A stretch of 26,120 bases of DNA from Strobilurus pachycystidiatus (GCA_019915135.1 JAHLMK010000056.1:1-26120); one strand, 5' to 3'; numbered from the stretch's first letter, positions 10,001 through 19,762 are shown. The notes: generated by a model not told the origin, from the sequence alone. A program made the numbers and translations.

Positions 10001-11363
10001 GCGGATAACAAGACGTCCCCAACGATGGTAGACATTCCATTAGGAGGACAGACTTTCCAAGAGCTTCATACGGCGATCGACTTTGCTTTGCACCCGCTCC
10101 ATCTCCACCTTGATGGCCTGGGTTTCCCTGATCAGAAGAGCGTACTCTTCTTTGTGCGCGCAATCTTCGACTCGAGTTCAGCAATCATATCAATGATCGC
10201 AGTCGCCTGCTTCTTGGTCGTCTCCGCCTGGGTTTCCAGAGATTGGGCTTCGTTTCGAAGGGGCTCCACGCGATCCAAGATGTCGGAGAACTGTACTTGG
10301 ACCAAAACCCACTTCACCAACGATTCACAAGCCCTACTGGCACGCTGTACGGTTTCGAAGTTTGTAGGTGGGCCTACTGAGAAAGTCCTTTTTCATGACG
10401 TCGCGGAGATGCTTGGTCATCTGGGCAGCAGTGTCGAAGTTGACAATATTCTGGATGAAATCTTCACGACCCATGATACCCTGAACCGTGCGCCAGCTGT
10501 CAACTATGTGGCCAAGGACAGTACAAACGGATTCCATCACCAATTTGACTGCTTCCGGAGGATTGGCCATGGCTCGGTCTTCTTGCAAGTGCTGCCGTCT
10601 GATATTGGAGACGGCGGCTCGGGCTTCAAGAACGGCGGGTTCTGCGTTGGCGAGGTCTGCTGCGGCAATGGCCTTTCTCTGCTCGATGTGCTTATCTTGC
10701 TCGACCAAGGCAGCTTGCATTTCGTTGGATGCGGTCTTCTTCTGCTCCGCCTGTTGCTGGTCGGACACCATGCGCTTCAACTTTTCGTTCGATTCGGCAT
10801 CCTTTGCCTCCAGCTGTGTCCGTTTGATAGCAAGACTCTTCCGAAGTTCTTCCACCTGCGTCACGGTGCCACGAAGTTTGTCTGAACCAACGTCGCTGCT
10901 GCTCTTCAAGTTCCAGTTCGACGCGTTTTCCGGTGTAAAGGCGAACGTAATGATTGATGCTGACATAGTTCTGTTATCTCAGTTGCGTGTCACTGTAATA
11001 TGCCAACTCACAAAGACAAGTAATGGCGCGGCGTGACATAGTTGTATCGACCTTGGCATCGACTAAGACGCTTGTTGATCTGATGCAAAGAGGAATGAAC
11101 GTGGACAAGAGCGTTGACAACGGCCGTTCGGTGAATAGGTGGCATGGAAAGTCCACGATACGCAATGGGAAATTAAATCGGCGGGACGTAGTAGGAAGAA
11201 GGATCCAGGTCGAGGTTATTGGTGAACTCCAGACCGACTTGGTAGAAGGCTTGATCTGACCAATCACCAAAACAATCCAAGACGCAACGATTGAACAAGG
11301 CAGGGGAGGTTGCTGCCCTTGAAGCCAGTCCGTTATCCGGCGGGTTCATCGTGAAGCCGACGT
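7029..11363 (-). pseudogene. Cytoplasmic dynein heavy chain, truncated and decayed
   Basis: Read from 11363 downward, the strand follows the last third of a fungal dynein heavy chain: the AAA4 part (FTMNPP, then [17 protein letters not shown]), stalk helix CC1 (DKLRGTVTQVEELRKSLAIK), the microtubule-binding region, CC2, AAA5 ([18 protein letters not shown] lies at its end), AAA6 (GTWVLLKNVHLAPQWLWQLE) and the C-terminal domain (YGGRVDSDFDQRILDSFVD, then GELKQTNHLRSL). In a working gene this motor moves nuclei and vesicles to microtubule minus ends. This copy is dead. Stops are at 11173-11175, 10040-10042, 9050-9052, 8735-8737, 7913-7915, 7562-7564 and 7556-7558. Frameshifts lie near 10885, 10370, 10160, 9935 and 8108, with a small deletion near 10040 and a 9-bp duplication (RYP twice) near 9770. 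Introns at 10971-11011, 8538-8590 and 7432-7479 are kept, so it is not a retrocopy. The AAA1-AAA3 motor and tail are absent. Confidence 0.9.
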
Positions 11364-12300
11364 GTAGGCGCCAAGTTCAAAGCAGTCATAAGTGAAGTCG
11401 ACAAGATCGGTCTTGCGAACAGCAGTAGCATCGCAGTCAAGGGCGAAGAAGTCCTCACCCTAATCTACAAACGCATGCAGAATATGTCCGGCGATCCCAC
11501 TGCCAGCTCCGCAGAGCAGCCGGGAAGCCGTACGTCACCATGGTCAGAACGCCGGGCGTGCAACTAGCCGAGGCAAGTCACATACCAAAGACCAGGGAAG
11601 TACCTTAACGTCATACGAGAATGCGGGCTCGAAAACCAACGCGTCTCGTCTATCAATGAATTGTATGACATGGATGACGACAGGTTCGCTCACGCATCAC
11701 CGACCAGACCCGTACGCTCATCATTTTCAGATTCTACTACGAGTTTGTTGAGAATGCGTGCTCGCCCAATTTTACAGCTCCTTTTGAAACATCAGCAGCT
11801 GATACCCCGCCTTCGTTCCCTCAAGCGCTACCTCTTCCTCTCCCAGTCCTTCTTCCTCCCTCATTTCCTCGACCTTGCCCATACGGAGCTGCGCAAGTCG
11901 ACCAAATTCGCGTCCAATGCCAAATTTCGGAGCCTGCTGGAGCTCGCACTGAACACGGATGTGCACGGAGACGATACCCTCTTTCGCGAAGACGTCAAAG
12001 TGACGATGGCCTCGTCCGGTCTGTACGAATGGCTCATGAAGGTCATCGGCGAGAGTGGGCAGACCAGTAACGGAGACGAAGTCGACGTGTTCAAGAAGGA
12101 CAAGGAAAAGGACGCTGACAAGAAGCCCCTCATAGCCATCGACGCTTTGGCGTTTGACCATTGTCAAGTTCCCGCTGTCGATTGTCGTCCCGTGCCAGAC
12201 GATCCTGCGGTACCAGCTGCTGTTCCGGTTTATTCTGCACTTCCAGCACGTTGAGCAGTCGGTCTCTACCATGCATGGCGAGCACCAAAACCTCGCGCCA
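11364..12300 (+). pseudogene. Gamma-tubulin complex component 2 (Spc97/GCP2), fragment
   Basis: Blocks typical of fungal GCP2 appear in order but in different frames. [16 protein letters not shown] and KRMQNMSGDPTASS occupy 11364-11520, GKPYVTMVRT (about 11528-11557) is in another frame, and GKYLNVIRECG starts at 11595 in the first frame. The last block continues open through IPRLRSLKRYLFLSQSFFLP, FLDLAHTELRKS, FREDVKVTMASSGLYEWLMK and IAIDALAFD to about 12158. A shift then puts VKFPLSIVVPCQTILRYQL and LLFRFILHFQHVEQSVSTM in a second frame to about 12290. GCP2 is a core subunit of the gamma-tubulin small complex at spindle pole bodies. The N-terminal half, the stretch between the second and third blocks and the C-terminus are missing. 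A TAG (11577-11579) and at least three frame changes show it is dead. Assignment to the GCP family is firm; GCP2 over GCP3 is likely. Confidence 0.85.
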
Positions 12301-12839
12301 AAACCATATGTCGGCTCCTCGCGCACCCCTGCGTCTGCTGCCGCCCAGACGCCCGACCCACCAGTCAGATGCTTTTTGTCGCTGTATCTGATGCGTCATT
12401 AACGTATCGCGCATCGCGACTTATAGCTCGTCCGGTCCTTTGAGACGGTTACTCATTTCCCGTGATACTGTACTTCGAGATCATTGGAGAAGCGCTAATA
12501 ATTGCATCCAATTCATACACTCCCTTTACGGGACTTTTCCAGCACTGAACCTCCACGTCCACCGGAAGGTTGACCAGCCTCGCCGAAGCATCGTATGCTT
12601 CCTCCTTCGCTCGTCGACCTTCCTTTCTTCGAGAGCGCGTTCGCAAAAACAAGGATAAAAAGTTCGGAGTGAGATCAGGGTTATGAAAAGAAAGCGTGGC
12701 AAGACGCGCGAAGGTGGCAACATTCAATTCAACAGTACAATATATCCCATATTGCAGATTTTTCTGGGTCCAATTGTTCGTAGGCAACATATTTCTAAAC
12801 ACTGTGAACATTATATCGCTGCGATAGGAGAAGGAAGCC
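12301..12839. other. Intergenic, no supported gene
   Basis: GCP homology is lost after about 12300. Frames of up to 136 codons on the minus strand (12449-12859) overlap the end of the next gene and show no motif, so they are left out. I see no repeat or RNA gene. Confidence 0.4.
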
Positions 12840-13343
12840 TCACGAAATGCTCGTCCCACCGTTCAATATAGTTCTGGACCCATCTGCATACACAACTACG
12901 TCAGCATGATAAGCGTAGAAGCTAGCGGTTCCGTACTTATGTACAACTCTTTTCACCAAAAGAATATCATCAACGGTTCGGATGTCGAGTGGGGTCCGAT
13001 GATGATGCATATGTGCAACTACATTCCCTGACCAGAAATCTCGACGGTAGGGCCTCCCATACGAGAGTGCTAAATTGCGCATGTTGTGATCATAATCTCC
13101 AGCAGATATGCACTGGAAAGGACAGAAATAAACTGTGACTGAGATCCCAAAGGGTGTCGTGATATCGACGCTTGCAGGACCAGGGCCAAGTTTGAATTCA
13201 TCCAGTGCATCCGCCACTAATTCAGCAGTCGCGTCAAAGGGAACAACTAAGTGGCGAGCTGATTTCTCCAAAGGCAGAACAACGAGTTCCGGTTCGAGGG
13301 CGTCTACAGCGAAGTGCAGGGCGACAACGTAGGAGGAAGACAT
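12840..13343 (-). CDS. Hypothetical protein, 167 residues
   Basis: An uninterrupted frame, taken from ATG 13343 (MSSSYVVALHFAVDALEPEL), ends at a TGA at 12840-12842. The frame is open up to 13409, but TTTAAAAG at 13376-13383 would sit inside it. A start at 13343 or 13352 (MLTMSSS) places that TATA-like box about 30-40 bases upstream. The protein has balanced composition, alternating hydrophobic strands (YVVALHFAV, LVVLPLE, HLVVPFDAT), and a His-rich HMHHHRTPLD stretch about two-thirds along. No intron is needed. I recognise no domain. The lone compact frame and TATA position support a real gene, but nothing indicates function. Confidence 0.5.
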   Translation of the reverse strand: MSSSYVVALHFAVDALEPELVVLPLEKSARHLVVPFDATAELVADALDEFKLGPGPASVDITTPFGISVTVYFCPFQCISAGDYDHNMRNLALSYGRPYRRDFWSGNVVAHMHHHRTPLDIRTVDDILLVKRVVHKYGTASFYAYHADVVVYADGSRTILNGGTSIS

Positions 13344-13375
13344 GGTTAACATGAGAGTTTGGAATAGCTGAGACC

Positions 13376-13383
13376 CTTTTAAA
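13376..13383 (-). promoter_or_regulatory. TATA-like element
   Basis: TTTAAAAG on the minus strand lies about 33 bases before ATG 13343. It is the basis for choosing that start. Confidence 0.35.
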
Positions 13384-13859
13384 GACAAAGCGCTGTACTG
13401 AGTCATCATATCGGATTTAGCCGATCCAATAGCAGTTTTTGACCTTCACACGACTGGGACTAGCATATGAGTGCTCAGACGTGATGAGGAATTCACAGTG
13501 CATGCATTTGCAAGGGGACTGTAGCATGTTATGCATGGAGGGTAAGGGATGAGCAATGTCTTCGCGTTCGGTGAGTCCAAGGTTCCTGACTGAGTCATAC
13601 TTTTAGTGCATCGTCGCTGTGAGGTTGACCTTGAACTCAACACAAGAGTCTCGGGTCAAATGAGATCGATATTGTTGGGATGACAACAAGCAAGCATGCC
13701 CGATGCCTATTATACCAGCGCGCTTACAAACGCAAAGCTGGCGCTGAGAAGACAATATTGAAGAAGGAAGAAGAATGCTCTGGACGACTTCATCCGACAT
13801 ATCAAAGAAAGTAGATTACATGGTTTTAACAAATACAAGCGTTTGATAGTCTACATATA
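13384..13859. other. Intergenic, no supported gene
   Basis: This lies between the 167-residue gene and the 3' end of the next F-box gene. On the plus strand a 36-nt GTGAGT..CTGAC..TTTTAG intron could join a 32-residue frame (from about 13550), but that is too short to claim. A second short frame on the minus strand (13603-13800) shows no motif. Confidence 0.35.
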
Positions 13860-15173
13860 CTACTGTTTACCCGAATCACTCCAACGACGCCAGCCGTACC
13901 ATTCATCCAGACAATTGATTCGTACTTTAGTGCTTCCATCCATCAAACGCGAAATTTTACCCCATAGTACGCGTTTGAAGGGCGTTCTTCGTTGGAAGGA
14001 CGGAATGAGATGAATGTCGCATTCAGAAAAGTTGGGAAAGTGTCCAACGTCGCCAAGACAGGCCTTTAGGTTCCCCCAAAAGTTATCTCCGACGGCGGTA
14101 GGGCGTATGGAAAGAATGACACTCAGACTTCGAAGACACGATGGGTGTGGTAATGAATGGAGTGTTTCTAAGAGAGCCGGGGCATGGACGCTGCAGTATC
14201 CGACAGACACGTACGCAAGTTGATGAGCGTCACGTAAGTTCACTGGTTCCAACGCGCATAAGGGCTCTAGAAGACATCAGGATGAATCTGCAAATATCTG
14301 GTAACCACGCGCCTATGTGAATTTGAAGCGTCACCAACGACCTAGCGGCGACTCTCACGAGTGCATGCGCATTATGGCAGGATTGTCTCTTGACGCGCAG
14401 GACTAACTGCTCCACCGATATGCAAGAAGGGATGAACCTCTCTCGACACACGATACCTTCCATATATCCGGGTCTGACGTCGTGGTCCGAAATCTTTAGT
14501 ACAATAAGATCCTGCAGGATAGGTGGGGGATCAGCAGAAAGCGGCGGAAGCTGAGGGTGGAACGGGGATATAGGAGTTGTTGGTGCGCCTTTGAGTTCCA
14601 GCGTCCTCACACCAGTTATATGGTTCAAAAGAGAGGATGTCTCGGCGTCGGATCCTATACCGTTCCACACCTTCACGGATTTGGCGACGTGCAGATAGCG
14701 CTTGGCAATGTCTGTACATAGAACGCCAAGATGACAGTTGTCGAGGATGAACGATACACGAATATCGACGAAAGTGAGATGGGCGAGGAGGGTACCCAAA
14801 GCTTGAGATCGACACGGAGTCAGTCTCCTCAGACGAATAGTCCGAACGAAGGATAAGACATCCTTCTTATCCATGAATTCGGCAATGCGCTTGTTGAAAT
14901 TCTTGCCAGAAAATACAACGGTGTCCCACAATCGCTGGCTAGCCGAGAAGTGGAACGAAGAGTTCGCCAACAACAGATTCTGGAACGTCGATGTGGCACC
15001 ATCATCGATGAGGTCGACAATGTAGTCGATAATCTCCTGTGGCAGTTGGGGGGTTGTTTTGCGAATGAATATAGCCACAGTTCGAGTTGTAACGCGACGC
15101 ATTCTAACGCATAAGTCAGCATGGTATAATACTCTTGCGACACGACATACTTTTTTTTGGCCTTGGGTTTCAT
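13860..15173 (-). CDS. F-box-type protein with apparent frameshift
   Basis: Exon 1 (15173-15151, MKPKAKKK) joins exon 2 at 15103 across a 47-nt intron (15104-15150, GTATGT, GCTGAC branch-like site). LPQEIIDYIVDLIDD at residue 28 is a good basidiomycete F-box start, followed by LLLANSSFHFSASQRLWDTV. Leu-rich segments follow, such as LTFVDIRVSFILDNCHLGVL and TGVRTLELKG. The frame closes at TGA 14230-14232, but the next frame carries an obvious continuation (CALEPVNLRDAHQLAYVSVG, IHLIPSFQRR, FKRVLWGKI, DEWYGWRRW) to 13860. No GT..AG intron of the required length (one base more than a multiple of three) spans the break without a poor acceptor or loss of LRR-like sequence. A single extra base at about 14255-14260 restores 421 residues. 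TATATAAG lies 42 bases upstream. It may be a recent pseudogene or a sequencing error. Confidence 0.6.
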
Positions 15174-15214
15174 GATGTTCGGTATGGATGCGTGATACTC
15201 GCGCGCGCACTCAA

Positions 15215-15222
15215 CTTATATA
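15215..15222 (-). promoter_or_regulatory. TATA box
   Basis: TATATAAG on the minus strand lies about 42 bases before the ATG at 15173, in a good position for the F-box gene. Confidence 0.45.
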
Positions 15223-15321
15223 CACCCTCTCAGCATTACTATATCGGGAGACTTGAGTTGGAATTCAACACGGCTTGCTATATAAATAGAACTGAACTAC
15301 AATTGAATACGACGACATTTC

Positions 15322-16978
15322 TTATAGATCGACACCCCAGATGCATCGTCCAGGAGGGGTGAAGAATAGATTTACATCTGAATTGAATGAAATTCCGCCC
15401 ATCATATCTTTGAATTCCACCTCGCCTCCAAACTGCGAGTAGGTGTCCACGAGTAGTCTGATCCCGAGTGTAGACAAATTGGGAAACGTCGTCTCCAAGG
15501 CGGATGCCAGCAAGTCCCACTGTGTTGGCGCGAGAATTGCATCGCTATCGACGACGATAGAGATCATGAGTTGTTTGAGTGAGGTACATTTCTTTGCGAC
15601 TGCCAGCGATGTTACAAAGTCTTGAAGCTCCCGCGCGGAGAGTTTCACTACTAAGAGTCGCATACGTGGAAATGGAACCTGCGGGAACGAGAAGTCCACA
15701 TCTAGAGACTGTCATTCACTGAATAGTGGCGGGAAGGTGTCAGGCTTACCCTGGACATTCAGACATAATCTTTCAACCGACGGAGCGCAGATGCGGAGAA
15801 GGTCGTCGACTATGTCACCGTCATCCTCGTCGTACATCAATCGTAAGTCTTTCACGTCAGTCAACAACACTCCGAGCCAATCAAAGACCATGGGCTCTTC
15901 CAATAGACTGCGACCTATTTCTCTGCGCCACAAAAAACTTGCGAGACGGGCAGATGGTGCTGGGATGTCAGTAGGATCATTTTCCGTGCAGATACAAGCG
16001 TTTCGTTGCGCGCCAAGTCGAAGGTCTATCAGAGAGGGAAGACCGGATATGATCTTCATGAGGTGATCTGCTCGGTACGTGCAATCGGTTAAAATGAGAG
16101 ACGTGATCCTGTCGTCCTTCAGAGTGTTCAAGAGTATCTTCGTGCAGTGTATAGTTACACCACGAAGTGTTATCTTGAGCGATCTGCGAAGCGAAAGCTG
16201 AAGGAGCACAGCCTGTAGAGCCATAGTGTCCTCGAAGCCTAGCTCTGACTCAAATCGCTCCAACACCAACTCCCTAACATACGAGCCGACTCCTGGGGTA
16301 TTATGCGCACAAGTCGAAGTCAGGAAATGAGAGAGGGCACGGAAACCACGTTCGGGGCATACTGTCATCGTATGGAATAACAATGCGCGAGTAGCCGAGA
16401 ACGCGGGAGTAGCTTCGTTGGCATGACGCGCAGTCTTTCCGTCGGTTACGAATGACATTATCAAGTCGCAGATTTCCGGAGGAAATGTACGAGCTTCAGC
16501 ACCCGCGATAGATGCGCATGACTTGGGTGCATGAATCGTGAACGGCCACGAAGGGTAACGACCATTATGAGCGTGTTCGTGAAATGTAGACGTCGACGCT
16601 TCGAGTTGTAATGAGTCTGTGTTTGCGCCAGTGACAGCGGTCGATACGATGTGTGATGTTTCCGTAGAAGCTTCATGCAAGATTAGACTCGTGCAGAGTT
16701 GTAAACAGGTATACATACACGCGTTGGTATTGCGCAATACGGACGTATCCTGCAATCCATAATGATCCGGAGGACAGAAGTCACCCGTCAAGGCGTCGAT
16801 GAAACTCTTCGATTCTGTAACGACTCGTTAACAAGTATGAACGCCTCGAGCTTAGGATAATCGCACCTTCACCAGTAAGGGTCGGGCCGAGGGAGGGTGA
16901 AGCGACATATTCTTCATGAGACGCTCGTAGGTAAACGGCGAGTTCGTGATCCAATAGAACGCGTCTGCCTATGCGCAT
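15322..16978 (-). CDS. F-box-type protein with long N-terminal extension
   Basis: Three exons join in frame: 16978-16867, 16814-15750 and 15701-15322. The introns are 52 nt (16815-16866, GTTAAC branch-like site, TTACAG) and 48 nt (15702-15749, GTAAGC donor, CTCTAG), giving 518 residues. An ATG at 17023 is in frame but overlaps a TATAAATA, so the ATG at 16978 (MRIGRRVLLDHEL) is preferred; the longer form would have 533. The F-box-like FPPEICDLIMSFVTDGK begins at about residue 148, unusually far in. Before it lies an unassigned segment (FIDALTGDFCPPDHYGLQD). LRR-like strands follow (SLKITLRGVTI, ITSLILTDCTY, LIDLRLGAQR, VKDLRLMYDE, SVERLCLNVQ), and in the last exon LKQLMISIVVD and LSTLGIRLLVD. 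The N-terminus might be a separate small gene or a fusion. The downstream exon pair is secure; the first exon less so. Confidence 0.6.
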
Positions 16979-17022
16979 AGTATAAGGTACCGCGCGACTA
17001 ATCAGCACTGGAAAAAGTGGCA

Positions 17023-17030
17023 TATTTATA
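17023..17030 (-). promoter_or_regulatory. TATA box overlapping an ATG
   Basis: TATAAATA on the minus strand overlaps the ATG at 17023-17021. It would set transcription about 30 bases downstream and argues for the ATG at 16978 as the start of the F-box gene. Confidence 0.4.
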
Positions 17031-17257
17031 CAGATACGAGATAGGAGTCTTAGCGTAGTAATTCAGTCGCACTAAACTAAACGAACTAGTTCGCCTACAA
17101 ATTGCAGGGATGGACAAATAGACCGTAGATAATAACGATATTTTACTTATCGGAGAAAATGGAACGATTATTTACATAAGTCGTGATGGCCTGAGCGTAG
17201 TCTTCGTCGCAGCTATAGATTGGTTAGTATGAAGGACGGTCAAACACATCAAGGCTC

Positions 17258-18310
17258 CTACCATCTACTGAGAGCCGGGCAATCTAAACGACGTAACAGA
17301 TCTGGGCACACACAGAAGATGCTGAAGCGAACAGGTGAGTGAAGAAGCCCGTGTATGAGGTTGATCTTCGTCCCATCGTACGCCCACTCTAGCTGCCACG
17401 TATGCGCCTTCAACATGGCATCCAATTCTGAGTTTCCAGCCCTTAGGTTCGTCACCCAGCACATGGAATCGCCTACATATCGTGTCACTCCCCGAAAATC
17501 CATGTCGGACGAGCATAATGTAGCGTCAGAAACTAGATCCCAGCCGCGTTCGGCATACTTCTGGAGTGCGTCGATGGTGTGTCGCTCCATTATCGCGACA
17601 AGCGAGACACGGTGAACGAAGGTTGCTTTGGGATAAAGACTAACAGCATGCGAGTGATTCACGAAGTTCATGACCACAGCTTGAAGAGCGTGAGCGCCAC
17701 CATATGTTCTGTCGATATTTGAAACTCACTGGAGTGGAAGTTCAAGATAGCGTGCACCGGATGGAACCTAGCTACTATGACTTGAATCCTCCTCGTTCCT
17801 TTCCGGAAGGTGTAAACACCTGAAATCGCCGAATTCACGTAGTCTGGCATGGTAAAAATAGCAGCCGATCCCATGTTGGATATGAGGGACGCGTCGCGGT
17901 CGAGAATACTGGTGGAGTTGTATACCGAGAATGTCCGATACTGTCTGTTGTGCAAGTACTCGACGACGTGGTCTTTAACGTCCGGCATCACGTAAAGGTC
18001 GAGGTCGTTCGGTATGAAATTGATGTCAGGTGCATCGAAGAACGGGAATGCGGACGATCCGGATATCAGGCACTGAGTCTTCTCCAGTAACATCAGGAAG
18101 GAAGAGACGTTGTGAGTGTTGAAGTAGTGCATGACCAACCGCATCATGGCCCGCATAGCCTAGTTATCCATGATATTGCGTCAAAAAGGGATCATGACGA
18201 TAACGTACTAGAGTTGGTGGTGCAACCATGGCGAGCGAACCAACATGCATAACGTGTGACGACATTATATATGCAGACGCACACCGACGAACCGTTACAA
18301 TGGGAAGCAT
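17258..18310 (-). CDS. Nucleotidyltransferase-fold-like protein, hypothetical family
   Basis: Exons 18310-18209, 18159-17730 and 17679-17258 join in frame through GT..AG introns of 49 nt (18160-18208) and 50 nt (17680-17729), giving 317 residues. The join at the second intron creates FHSTVVMNFVNH, a motif I associate with a large Agaricomycete family. CLISGSSAFPFF (about 64-75) followed by NDLDLYV (85-91) resembles the hG[GS]...Dh[DE]h signature of nucleotidyltransferases, with G68-S69 and D86/D88 as possible metal and nucleotide contacts. The spacing is longer than the classic 9-13. The strand where a third acidic residue is expected (RRIQVIVARF) has none, so activity is doubtful. The C-terminus (LYPKATFVHR, RHTIDALQKYAERGW) is helical. 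The gene begins only 44 bases after the upstream F-box gene ends. Start choice is uncertain (in-frame ATGs at 18310 and 18412). Confidence 0.65.
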
Positions 18311-18353
18311 TGTGTCAAATTCAAATCGATTGAATGGAAAGCCATAAATCAAA

Positions 18354-19695
18354 TCAATATAATCTAGAGACATGCCAAGTACGAAAAATGTCCCTCGAGC
18401 ACTCCAACACATCAGGATAGAACGCAGGCGAGCATCTGAAATTCGATACCATGAGTTTTGCGCAACCTAGATTTAGCTCGGTCGGCATGTCACCAGAGCG
18501 CTCGAACGTTACACTATTACACACTACAATCTCGCGCACGCGCAGCTCGGGAAAGTGGCGTGGGTTCGATGTAACTGAATTCAGATCGCGCCATGCTATC
18601 CGGTCGAAGACGCACGGATGGTTCTTGCAAAATACGGATATGCGATACAACGGAGAGTTGTAGTCCATGGACCGTATAGTATGCACGGTCGATGTCACGT
18701 ATTTCGAACATGCGGACAGAGCCACAGTCTTCAATCGCCGGCAGCCGCCAAGTTCGACAGGAAAAGGTGCACATGAACATTTGATATGACAAGCTGAAGA
18801 TAATCAGCAAGCATTACCGACACCACCAAAAAAACGTACTGGTCAAAACTTCCAATTCTTCCAGAGTGGATCGTGTCATGTTGATCATCTCCTGCACATA
18901 ACGATGCCATGCAGGTCGAAGTACGAGTGAGAGGGAAGTAAGGGCTCCCAAAAGAGGAGTCAAACTATGCTGATGGATACGTTCGGCGAAAATAGGCTGC
19001 TGCTCGGCCTGGTAGTCGACATGCAATACGAATTGCGTCAGGATACGCGACGGTGACGGTGGGCAATGTATGAGGGAAGTCGAAGTAGGAACATCCAAAC
19101 GACGGGGGTCAACCGATACTGTCACCGACGTTGCCCATGTCGCACGACAAATAAGTTCCACATGCTCCCTCCACGACCCAGAACAGTGTGAAATCCGTAG
19201 AGATAGAAAGCGCGACAAGCAATGATTGACTGAATCGTGCAATAACAACGGCAGGTAACATTCCTCCATGACTAGGTGGACCGACCTGGTGACACATAGG
19301 AAATCGAGAAGATGCGCGAGTAGCGTCGGGGATATGTGTGCCATACGGCGCAGATGCACGCAGCGTACTAGTGGTTTCATGTAATGCCTTTCCTCCAACA
19401 GTGCGACGTCCGATTCCTTGAAAGTATCGTCGAATACGAGGCACCCCATAATGGAGCGGCGGACGCTCGGATAGAACAAGGCACCCGCTTCAATAAGTGT
19501 CGCGTACGACGCTCTGGGAAGATGTGATACTATGCAGTCCAGCGCTACTTGTGGCAGAGAGGGCGCATCGTCGGTCAATACTACAGGCACGTAGTTGACG
19601 TCGGTAACTGACCTATACAATGTCCATGATGTCGTTATACCCGTCTTCATAGACGTGCACTCACGTTGGTCGTTCGCGTATGTTGGTGAACACAT
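18354..19695 (-). CDS. F-box/LRR-type protein, two exons
   Basis: Exon 1 (19695-18840) and exon 2 (18793-18354) join across a 46-nt intron (18794-18839, GTACGT donor, CTGAT branch-like site, TTCAG), giving 431 residues. The join reads LEVLTTCHIKCSCAPFPVE, then LGGCRRLKTVALSACSKYV, continuous in frame and in style. LPQVALDCIVSHLPRASYAT (from residue 47) is the F-box-like segment. VRCVHLRRMAHIS, SVHLVMEECYL, FLSLRISHCSG and SLSLVLRPAW are LRR-like. Met16 (19650) is an alternative start. TATATAAT lies 68 bases above the longer start. The gene is a likely SCF substrate adaptor, target unknown. Its stop lies 44 bases before the next start, so the two genes may share sequence in their untranslated regions. 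Confidence 0.65.
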
Positions 19696-19762
19696 TGCAG
19701 AGGCAGTGGTCTACAACCATGAACGCGACGGTCGAGTGTCTCAGATCCACAAACCGAGCCGG

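Noticed and set aside
10025..10885. 286-codon plus-strand open frame
   Set aside because: It is antisense to the dynein stalk relic. Leu/Phe-rich composition is the expected mirror of Lys/Glu/Gln-rich coiled coil, and no independent motif is present.
11772..12326. 184-codon minus-strand open frame over the GCP2 fragment
   Set aside because: The plus strand carries clear GCP2 blocks, and the minus frame is only their shadow.
13550..13680. 32-residue plus-strand mini-gene with a 36-nt intron
   Set aside because: The GTGAGT..CTGAC..TTTTAG signals are neat, but the intron is shorter than others here and the peptide is too small to judge.
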